A stretch of DNA of 31,521 nucleotides from an uncultured Oscillospiraceae bacterium (lineage in GTDB: Bacteria; Bacillota; Clostridia; Oscillospirales; Oscillospiraceae): the NCBI GenBank assembly GCA_910577525.1, contig CAJTLI010000028.1, positions 1 through 31,521 of the forward strand, read 5' to 3'. The notes under the pieces are model-generated. The model ran no database searches. It saw only the letters and a list, made by a program, of their open reading frames with translations, and was not told the origin of the DNA. The position numbers were made by a program, and so were the translations under genes. Shown one piece after another: positions 1 to 6,271 of this stretch; position 1 is the stretch's first letter; every line of letters starts with the position of its first letter.

Positions 1-753
1 ACCCTCTATATGTGGACCATCCTGTCGGTGGTGCTGATGATGTCGGTGCTGGTGTTCAACATCAACCGGCAGTATGAGGTGGAAAAAGAGCTGGCAAAGC
101 TGAAATCGGAGCAGGCCGAGCTGCTGGAGCGGGACTATACCAACCTCAACCGGGCCTACCAGGTTAACGCCAGGCTGTTTCACGACTTCCACAACCACAT
201 CGGCGTCCTGCGGCAGCTCCTCGCCCATGAGAAGTATGGGGAGGCTGTCCGCTACTTGGACGAGCTCCAGGCCCCGGTGCGGAACCTGACCGCCAACCTC
301 TGGACAGGGGACGAGACGGCGGACTACCTCATTAACAGCAAGGCGGCTATGGCGGAGGAGGCTGGAATCCGCTTCCAGGCCCAGGTGGAGTTCCCCCGCC
401 GCACCAACATCCGCAGCGTGGACCTGTGCGCGATTTTGGGGAACCTGCTGGACAACGCCATTGAGGCGGCCCGGCAGGTGCCGGAGCAGTCAGACCGGAC
501 GGTGGCCCTCACCATCCGCCGCATTCACCAGATGCTGGTCATCAAGGTGGAGAACAGCTTCGCCGCCGCCCCTGTCCGGGAGGGCGGTGAACTGAAAACC
601 ACCAAGACTGAGTGTGGCCTCCACGGCTGGGGCCTGAAAAGCGCCCAGACCGCCGCGGAAAAGTACGACGGCATGGTGCAGGCGGGGGTCTCCGGGAAGG
701 TGTTCCGGGCGGTGGCGACCCTGTCCTACCAAGGAATGGAGAAAAATCTATGA
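1..753 (+). CDS. GHKL sensor histidine kinase, 5' end outside window
   Basis: This is the C-terminal part of a membrane sensor kinase of the GHKL (AgrC-like, HPK10) type. The frame is open to the first base, so the start probably lies upstream; the first ATG inside is at 10. From that ATG the protein shows one hydrophobic segment (residues 2-17), a coiled-coil-like linker (about 20-50), an H-box with HDFHNH (phospho-acceptor probably H58), an N-box NLLDNAIEAA near residue 145, and a G-box HGWGLKS near 205. Kinases of this family phosphorylate LytTR-type response regulators, so the partner regulator is expected just upstream of the window. The stop overlaps the next ATG by 3-4 bases (ATGA), so the two genes are translationally coupled. 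The signal it senses cannot be told because the sensor membrane domain is missing here. Confidence 0.9.
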   Translation, partial: TLYMWTILSVVLMMSVLVFNINRQYEVEKELAKLKSEQAELLERDYTNLNRAYQVNARLFHDFHNHIGVLRQLLAHEKYGEAVRYLDELQAPVRNLTANLWTGDETADYLINSKAAMAEEAGIRFQAQVEFPRRTNIRSVDLCAILGNLLDNAIEAARQVPEQSDRTVALTIRRIHQMLVIKVENSFAAAPVREGGELKTTKTECGLHGWGLKSAQTAAEKYDGMVQAGVSGKVFRAVATLSYQGMEKNL

Positions 754-1265
754 TTATTCTGATAACGGGAGCATCACACACCGGAAAGACGGTTCTTGCC
801 CAGAAATTACTTGAAAAAGATGAATATCCCTACTTGTCAATAGACCACTTGAAAATGGGGCTGATTCGGAGCGGAAATACTGAACTTACTCCACTGAGCG
901 CGGATGCTGACCTTACGGCATATTTATGGCCCATTGTTCGAGAAATAATCAAAACTGCCATAGAGAACGGGCAAAACCTTACCGTCGAGGGGTGCTACAT
1001 CCCGTTTGACTGGAAAAAGGATTTTGAGGGGGAGTATCTCGACCACATCAAATATATTTGCCTGATTATGAGCGGGAACTACATAAGAAATCATTTTCCC
1101 GATATAAAGGGATACGCAAGTGTGATTGAAAATCGTTTGGATGATGATGGCTGCACATTGGAGGGCGTGCTTGCCGACAACGCACGGATGCTGGAACTCG
1201 CTCGAAAATATGGGGTGAACTATGTGCTGATCAACGATGAATACGATATTCCCCTGGAATTTTAG
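750..1265 (+). CDS. P-loop nucleotide kinase-like protein
   Basis: A 171-residue protein with a Walker A motif GASHTGKT at residues 7-14, directly after a hydrophobic beta strand (MIILIT). The layout (small size, P-loop at the N-terminus, no ABC signature) fits the AAA_33/zeta-toxin/2-phosphoglycerate-kinase-like group of small ATP-dependent kinases. The substrate is unknown and I do not assign one. The start at 750 is chosen because it begins the P-loop strand and overlaps the kinase stop in an ATGA; the longer frame from 612 would run inside the kinase gene. Base use is clearly AT-richer than both neighbours (many AAA, ATA, TAT codons), which suggests separate acquisition. A strong terminator follows immediately, so it closes the upstream operon. 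Confidence 0.75.
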   Translation: MIILITGASHTGKTVLAQKLLEKDEYPYLSIDHLKMGLIRSGNTELTPLSADADLTAYLWPIVREIIKTAIENGQNLTVEGCYIPFDWKKDFEGEYLDHIKYICLIMSGNYIRNHFPDIKGYASVIENRLDDDGCTLEGVLADNARMLELARKYGVNYVLINDEYDIPLEF

Positions 1266-1271
1266 CTTACC

Positions 1272-1305
1272 GGGCGCTTACCCACAGCGGGTAAGCGCCC
1301 CTTTT
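1272..1305 (+). terminator. Rho-independent terminator
   Basis: A perfect 12-bp stem (1272-1283 pairing with 1289-1300, arms GGGCGCTTACCC and GGGTAAGCGCCC) has a 5-base loop and is followed by CTTTT. It lies seven bases after the stop of the P-loop gene and separates that operon from the ABC operon. Confidence 0.9.
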
Positions 1306-1366
1306 CGCGGACAAAAACCTGCCGTTCGCGGACACTTCCGCACAGCGCCCGGTTTTCTGCTATGAT
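1304..1366 (+). promoter_or_regulatory. Promoter with paired direct repeats, probable LytTR-type operator
   Basis: The 10-mer TTCGCGGACA occurs twice, at 1304-1313 and 1325-1334, exactly 21 bp apart (two helical turns). A good -10 hexamer TATGAT lies at 1361-1366, but the -35 region (about 1336-1343) is poor, as expected for an activator-dependent promoter. Paired repeats at this spacing next to a weak -35 are typical of LytTR response regulators, and a GHKL kinase gene lies just upstream. The repeat sequence differs from the operators near 17.5-23.6 kb, so a different regulator is expected. The assignment to the regulator is inference; the repeats are seen directly. Confidence 0.65.
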
Positions 1367-1408
1367 GCGGGTACATCAAGGAAGCGCCGCTTCAAGGAGG
1401 AAATTGTT

Positions 1409-1585
1409 ATGCGTCATGTTGCGATTCGCGGTATCCTGGCTCTGATCTGGCTGGCGGCGGCCGCCGTCAGCGGCCTGTCCGGCAATTTGGAGATGACTGG
1501 GCTCTATGTCCTGATGGGGGCGGCCTTCGGGTATTCCGCCTGGGCCTCCTGGAACAAGGCAAAGAACAACAAGAGAGGGAACTGA
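1409..1585 (+). CDS. Small membrane protein of an ABC operon
   Basis: A 58-residue protein starting at ATG 1409 behind a strong AAGGAGG (1394-1400). It has two hydrophobic stretches, residues 7-23 and 31-47, and a basic tail ending KAKNNKRGN, so it is probably a two-helix inner-membrane protein. It ends two bases before the ABC ATPase start, making it the first gene of a three-gene operon under the repeat-containing promoter. I do not recognise a family. It could be an accessory subunit of the transporter or a small immunity-type protein; both are guesses from context. Confidence 0.75.
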   Translation: MRHVAIRGILALIWLAAAAVSGLSGNLEMTGLYVLMGAAFGYSAWASWNKAKNNKRGN

Positions 1586-1587
1586 CC

Positions 1588-2295
1588 ATGGGCGGGAACA
1601 TCCTGGAGCTGCAAAACCTCAGCGCCTGGTACAGCGAGGGGAAAAATGTGCTGTCCGGCTTTTCCCTCCAGCTGCGGCCCCATGAGGTGGTGGGGCTGAT
1701 CGGCCTGAACGGGGCCGGGAAGACCACCTTTCTGAAAACCCTGTCCGGCCTCCATGAGGGCTTCCGCTGTGACGGCGTCTATTTGAACGGCCAGTCGGCC
1801 AGCTTCCGGGACAGGGGCTTCAAGCTGAGCCGGTACACCGTCTTTGCCGAGGACAACTCCTTCCAGTACTTCACCTTTCGGGAGTACCTGTCCTACGCGG
1901 CGGCGGCGTACAGACAGAAACTGCCCGACGTGTCCGAGCTGGTGCGGGGCTTTCACTTTGAGGACTACACCGGCACGCTGCTGAAGGACCTGTCCACCGG
2001 CAGCAAGAAAAAGGCGTTTTTAATTGCGGCTTTCGCGCTGAAACGGCCGCTCCTCCTGTTAGACGAGCCGGTGAACGGGCTGGACTTCCAGAGCACGGAG
2101 TACCTGTACCGGCTGATCGCCGGGTACAAAGAGTACGGGACGGTTCTGTTCTCCTCCCACATTCTGGAGAGCATCACCCTGACCTCCGACCGGGTGCTGG
2201 TGCTGGAGGAGGGGCAGATCCGGCGGAGCTTTGAGGGCGGTGAAATCAATGCCGCCAACATTCGGGAGGCCCTGCATGATGAAAATGAGTTTTGA
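1588..2295 (+). CDS. ABC transporter ATP-binding protein
   Basis: The 235-residue ATPase subunit of an ABC transporter. It has a Walker A GLNGAGKT (residues 39-46), an ABC signature LSTGS (135-139; variant, Ser-Thr-Gly-Ser rather than SGGQ), a Walker B LLLLDEP (about 155-161), and an H-loop SSH near 190. It would drive a membrane partner encoded by the next gene, whose start lies 20 bases inside the end of this one, so the two are translationally coupled. ATPase-permease pairs next to GHKL/LytTR systems often export or give immunity to peptides, but the substrate cannot be read from this sequence. Confidence 0.92.
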   Translation: MGGNILELQNLSAWYSEGKNVLSGFSLQLRPHEVVGLIGLNGAGKTTFLKTLSGLHEGFRCDGVYLNGQSASFRDRGFKLSRYTVFAEDNSFQYFTFREYLSYAAAAYRQKLPDVSELVRGFHFEDYTGTLLKDLSTGSKKKAFLIAAFALKRPLLLLDEPVNGLDFQSTEYLYRLIAGYKEYGTVLFSSHILESITLTSDRVLVLEEGQIRRSFEGGEINAANIREALHDENEF

Positions 2296-3295
2296 CGTCA
2301 CCGCCAAAAAGCTGTTTGGCGTAAACTATGAGCGGCTGATTCGGACCCTCTTTCTGGAGCTGGTGGTCTTTTGGGGGCTGCACATCTCTGGATTCCAGGT
2401 GGAGATCGCCCCATCCATCCTGTACCTGATGGCCGGCGCCTTCTCCGGCGGGGTCATGTGGCAGGCCCTCTCCTCTGACGACAACCGGGCCAACCTGGAA
2501 AATCTATTCATGCTCCCCTTTGAGGGCCGGACCCTGGTGTTTTCCTATGTGGCCGCCCTGGGGGTTTACACCCTGCTGACCAAGACCGCCGGACTGCTGG
2601 CCGTGGTTTGGGCGGTCGGCCACTGGAGCTGGGCGGAAATTTTGGGGAGTGTCCTCTGCGCCCTGGCCGCTGTTGTAATCGTGTCCTGTCTCTATCCCCT
2701 GCGCCTGGGCCGCACGGACGCCTACGCCTTTTATGTCCGCCCGGCCAGCCGCAGGCGGACGGTCAAAGTCCACCGCCGCTGCTCCGTATGGCGTTATCTG
2801 TTTCGCTATTTGATGGCCCACAAAAATTATCTGGTCAACACCGCGGCTATGTGGGGCGCAGCCTGCGTCCTGCCGGTGCTGCTGGGGCAGCTGGAGGCCC
2901 GGTTCGTTCTGCCCATCGGCTTTGCCATCCTCTCCCTGAACACCCCCATCTGCATCCTGCTGTCCTGCGACCCGGCCCTGGAGCGGGCGGTGCGGTTCCT
3001 GCCGGGGCAGCAAAAGGCGTTCTGCGTCCCCTACTGCCTGTTCATTTTCGGGTGCAATCTGGCGGCGGACATCGTTTTTCTGTGCAGCTGGCAAATCCAG
3101 CTCGGCGGGATCGCCCCGCTCCAGGCTTTGACGGCGGCGGCCTTCGCCCTGCTGAGCGCGGTTGGCTCCGTCCTGCTGGAGTGGTACTGCCCCATCCGGG
3201 GGTGGAAGATCGAAAGCGACCTCTGGCACCACCCGCGGAAATATATTGTGCCGGCAGTCATGCTCCTGCTGGCCGGGCTGGTGAGTATGTTCTGA
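2276..3295 (+). CDS. ABC transporter membrane protein
   Basis: A 339-residue polytopic membrane protein with several long hydrophobic segments, for example around residues 15-50, 80-135, 190-240 and 260-335. The start is taken at ATG 2276, with GGGAGG at 2264-2269; an ATG follows at 2279, and the frame upstream of 2276 lies inside the ATPase gene. Position and coupling make it the permease partner of the ATPase at 1588-2295. There is no recognisable substrate motif. No large extracellular domain is visible, unlike MacB-type permeases. Confidence 0.8.
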   Translation: MMKMSFDVTAKKLFGVNYERLIRTLFLELVVFWGLHISGFQVEIAPSILYLMAGAFSGGVMWQALSSDDNRANLENLFMLPFEGRTLVFSYVAALGVYTLLTKTAGLLAVVWAVGHWSWAEILGSVLCALAAVVIVSCLYPLRLGRTDAYAFYVRPASRRRTVKVHRRCSVWRYLFRYLMAHKNYLVNTAAMWGAACVLPVLLGQLEARFVLPIGFAILSLNTPICILLSCDPALERAVRFLPGQQKAFCVPYCLFIFGCNLAADIVFLCSWQIQLGGIAPLQALTAAAFALLSAVGSVLLEWYCPIRGWKIESDLWHHPRKYIVPAVMLLLAGLVSMF

Positions 3296-3311
3296 CAAAC
3301 CACGGAGGCGC

Positions 3312-3350
3312 ACGGGTCAAGGAACAGCTGACCCGTCCATCATCTGTTTT
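3312..3350 (+). terminator. Possible terminator between convergent operons
   Basis: An 8-bp inverted repeat (ACGGGTCA at 3312-3319, TGACCCGT at 3329-3336) is followed after a short stretch by TTTT at 3347-3350. It lies 16 bases after the permease stop and near the end of the convergent GH2 gene. The T run is not adjacent to the stem, so this is a weak call. Confidence 0.4.
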
Positions 3351-3377
3351 GAAGTGAGCTGGAAGCAAATGGTTGTT

Positions 3378-5765
3378 TTATTTCAGAGGCATGACAGCCC
3401 TCCCGGTGTATCTGCCGTCGGTCACAGTCAGTTCCACGGGCCCGCCGCCGCTCGCCCGCACCACCGCCAGGGCTTCGCCAAAGTAGGTGCCGGTGCGGCT
3501 GGTCACATAGCCAATCTCGTTGTAGGGACAGGCGCTGCCCAGGCCCAGCAGCCTGCCGCCCTTGACCTCCACGGTCAGAATGCCCCGCTCCAGAGGCTTT
3601 AGTACGCCGTTCCCATCGGTATATTGCAGCCGGATGTAGGCCAGCCCGCCGGGTTTTACCCGCTCCTCCTCGGGAACGGCCCGCAGCTCCGTCTCCGGGC
3701 CGGCGGTACGCAGGACAATGCGTCCCAGCTCCTTCCCTGCGGCGTCATAGCTCACCGCCTCCGCCGTTCCGTCCTCGTAGGTACAGCAAAATCTGGCAAT
3801 GCAGTCCCTTTTCAGCACCTTTTTGCCCACACTTTTGCCGTTGACCAGCAGCTCCACGCTGTGGGCCCGGGCGTAGACCTCCACGTTGGCGGGTTTTCCC
3901 GCGCACCCCCGCCAGCTCCAGCTGGGCATGGCGTTGGACATCTTCCAGGCGGAGGGGGAATGCTTTTCCCCGGTGTGGTTCACAGGGCAGACGGCAATGT
4001 AAGGCCCCTTCTCCCGCTCCAGCGCCACCCGGGTGTAGAGCGCCTCCCCCAGGGGACGGCCCGTCAGGTCGATCCGTCCGGAGCCTGCCGTCACCCACCC
4101 CGGGCCGTGGGAGAAGTCGGGGGCGTAGTCCCTGTACTCCCAGGAACCGATCCCCACCTCGCCCAGGTAGTCCATACCGGCCCAGACGAAGTCCCCGATG
4201 AGGCGGGGCTCTTTCTTTGCCTGCTCATAGAATTTATAAGCGTCGGAGCAGAAGGTCTCGCTGCCCAAGATCAGCCGGTCCGGGTACTTTTTCAGGTCGT
4301 GGGCGTAGCGGTCGATGCCGTAGTTGTAGCCCGCGATGTCCATATTGGCAAAGGCCCCCCGGGTTTTCCAGTCGCAGGGGGGCAGGGTGGCGCCGAACTT
4401 CATGAAACCGTCCCCCAGCAGGCCCGCCAGGTTGTTGAAAAACTCGCTCCCCACCGCCTTCTTTTTTGCCTTTTCCCCGGTAGTCTTGGCCTTTTCCGCC
4501 TCCTTTCTGGCCTTTTCATCGCTGTACACCCCAAAGCCGATGGAGCTGAGAAAATTGAAGAAGATGTTCACTCCGCAGGTGACGGGACGGGTGGGGTCCA
4601 GCCGGTGCAGGTGCTCCGTCAAATCGGCGGTGAGCTGGATGCCCCGCTCTTGGGCCGTCTCGGACACCTCGTTGCCGGTGGAGTAGAGGATGACGGACGG
4701 GTGGTTATAGTCCTTGTCCACCATATCCGTCAGATCCTGCCGCCACCAGTCGTTGAAGTAGTCCACGTAGTCGTGTTCGGTTTTGTGGATGTACCAGTGG
4801 TCGATGTACTCATCCATCACCAGCACGCCCAGGTGGTCGCAGGCGTCCAGCAGGAACTTGGAGCAGGGGTTGTGGGCGGAGCGGACGGCGTTGTAGCCGT
4901 TTTCCTTTAAAATCCGAATCTTGCGCCACTCCGCGTCCTCGTAGCAGCAGGCCCCCAGTACGCCGTTGTCGTGGTGGATGCAGGCCCCCCGGAGGATGAC
5001 CCGCTCCCCGTTGAGCAGCAGGCCCTGGCGGCCCCACTCCAAGGTGCGTAGGCCGAAAGAGGCTTCCGCGCTGTCGTCCTCAAAAACGGCGCGGCAGGTG
5101 TAGAGGTTGGGAGCTTCCGGACTCCAAAGCTTCCCGTCCGGGATGGCGATCCGGAGGACCGCCTTGCCGTCGGACACCGCGCTCTCCGAGGCGACGGCGT
5201 TATTCCCGTCACAAACTTGGACGAAAACCTCCCCGCCGCCATGGGTGGATACCGTGACCTCCACCACGGCAGGGTTCAGGCTCACGGTACGCACCCGCAG
5301 GCCGTTCATCCTGATATGCTTTTCCGGGGCGGTCCACAGCGACACAGGCCGGTAGATGCCCGCGCCGGAATACCACCGGGAGTTGGGCTGGTCCGCGTTG
5401 CGGGCGATGACCTCCAGCGTGTTCTCCTCATCCGGGCGCAGCTTGCCCGTCAAATCCACGTAGAAGTTGGTGTAGCCGTAGGGCCGGAAGGCCAGCTTCT
5501 CTCCGTTGAGCCAAACCTCGGCGTTGTGGTAAACCCCCTCAAATTCCAGAATTGCACATCGGTCTGCCAGCGCCCTGTCCGGAGTAAAGACCTTGGTATA
5601 GAGATAGTCATACCCCTCGTACCAGCCTGTGTTGACGCCCCCGGCGGACAGCTCTGTGCGCGGTTCGGACAGCATGGCGTCGTGGGGAAGGGTGACAAGG
5701 ATGCCCGAGCCGCCCTCGTGCAGGCGCTTGATATACCAGTTGTCATTGAATTGAGTCGCTTTCAT
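3378..5765 (-). CDS. Glycoside hydrolase family 2 (beta-galactosidase-type)
   Basis: A 795-residue GH2 enzyme that probably hydrolyses terminal beta-galactosides or related beta-glycosides. Domains in order: jelly-roll sugar-binding domain (about 1-160), Ig-like domain (165-260), TIM barrel (265-540), then C-terminal beta domains (DUF4982-type and a GH2 domain 5-like piece). The acid/base is E366 in STGNEVSE; the nucleophile is E503 in LILGSETF. The barrel motif NAVRSAHNP is present. A lysine/glutamate-rich insertion lies around residues 412-440. There is no signal peptide, so the enzyme is expected in the cytoplasm, unlike the GH3 and GH78 enzymes nearby. The start at 5765 has an AGAGG upstream. 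It is the last gene of the minus-strand glycosidase locus, 94 bases after the four-helix protein with no terminator between. Exact sugar specificity (galactose, glucuronic acid or other) is not resolved. Confidence 0.9.
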   Translation of the reverse strand: MKATQFNDNWYIKRLHEGGSGILVTLPHDAMLSEPRTELSAGGVNTGWYEGYDYLYTKVFTPDRALADRCAILEFEGVYHNAEVWLNGEKLAFRPYGYTNFYVDLTGKLRPDEENTLEVIARNADQPNSRWYSGAGIYRPVSLWTAPEKHIRMNGLRVRTVSLNPAVVEVTVSTHGGGEVFVQVCDGNNAVASESAVSDGKAVLRIAIPDGKLWSPEAPNLYTCRAVFEDDSAEASFGLRTLEWGRQGLLLNGERVILRGACIHHDNGVLGACCYEDAEWRKIRILKENGYNAVRSAHNPCSKFLLDACDHLGVLVMDEYIDHWYIHKTEHDYVDYFNDWWRQDLTDMVDKDYNHPSVILYSTGNEVSETAQERGIQLTADLTEHLHRLDPTRPVTCGVNIFFNFLSSIGFGVYSDEKARKEAEKAKTTGEKAKKKAVGSEFFNNLAGLLGDGFMKFGATLPPCDWKTRGAFANMDIAGYNYGIDRYAHDLKKYPDRLILGSETFCSDAYKFYEQAKKEPRLIGDFVWAGMDYLGEVGIGSWEYRDYAPDFSHGPGWVTAGSGRIDLTGRPLGEALYTRVALEREKGPYIAVCPVNHTGEKHSPSAWKMSNAMPSWSWRGCAGKPANVEVYARAHSVELLVNGKSVGKKVLKRDCIARFCCTYEDGTAEAVSYDAAGKELGRIVLRTAGPETELRAVPEEERVKPGGLAYIRLQYTDGNGVLKPLERGILTVEVKGGRLLGLGSACPYNEIGYVTSRTGTYFGEALAVVRASGGGPVELTVTDGRYTGRAVMPLK

Positions 5766-5859
5766 GCCCGTGCCTCTTTTCTAAAAATAGTGGGTGGGGA
5801 TTAACAGCCAGACGTTTTATGTTCCTTCTCCTCTCCGCCTTGACAGTAGAAGTTTAACC

Positions 5860-6270
5860 TTATTTTTCCCGCTCCGCAAGGGCCTGTTCTCCGCCGGCAA
5901 AGCAGGACGCGGCGCCGAGCACGGCGCACAGGAGGAAGGCCCCGGCGAACCCCGTGCCCATGGCGGCGTTCCCGCCGATGAAATTGACCTTGTTCCACAC
6001 GTCGGACAGGCTGGGCACCGCCACGCGCAGCACCACCCCAAAGGCGGCGGCATAGAGCGCCGAAGGGATGAAGGGGGCAAATTTCAGCCGCGTGAACACC
6101 ACCAGCGCGGTGGACGCCGCCCCCGCCAGGGCAAGGCCGAAGCCCACCGGCGTAAAGGTCTTGTCCCCTCCGTCAAGAATCAGATAGAGGACGGCCCCCA
6201 GCAGGGCGGCTGCCCCCGCGATCAGGCTGAGATAAAACCCCGGGCCCCGATTTTGAAATATGTTTTTCAT
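5860..6270 (-). CDS. Four-helix membrane protein paired with a GH3 (copy 1)
   Basis: A 136-residue protein with about four membrane helices (residues 11-30, 37-57, 66-88, 100-124) and short loops. The start at 6270 is set by AGGGAGG seven bases upstream; the longer frame from 6318 runs inside the GH3 gene. Its ATG sits one base after the TGA of the GH3 gene, so translation is coupled. It is homologous to the protein at 13516-13923: both share a PG-F/L-YLSL motif near the N-terminus, a FxPI motif after helix 2, and FxGGN before helix 4. No named family is recognised. The repeated pairing with a membrane-anchored GH3 suggests a partner, anchor or channel-like role for that enzyme; this is inference. 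Confidence 0.75.
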   Translation of the reverse strand: MKNIFQNRGPGFYLSLIAGAAALLGAVLYLILDGGDKTFTPVGFGLALAGAASTALVVFTRLKFAPFIPSALYAAAFGVVLRVAVPSLSDVWNKVNFIGGNAAMGTGFAGAFLLCAVLGAASCFAGGEQALAEREK

Positions 6271-6271
6271 T

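Noticed and set aside
5834..5860. A possible fourth LytTR site before the GH2 gene (AAGGTTAAA and AAGGCGGAG on the minus strand)
   Set aside because: The spacing is 20, not 21 bp, the second copy is poor, and no -35/-10 lies at the distances seen in the three good sites.
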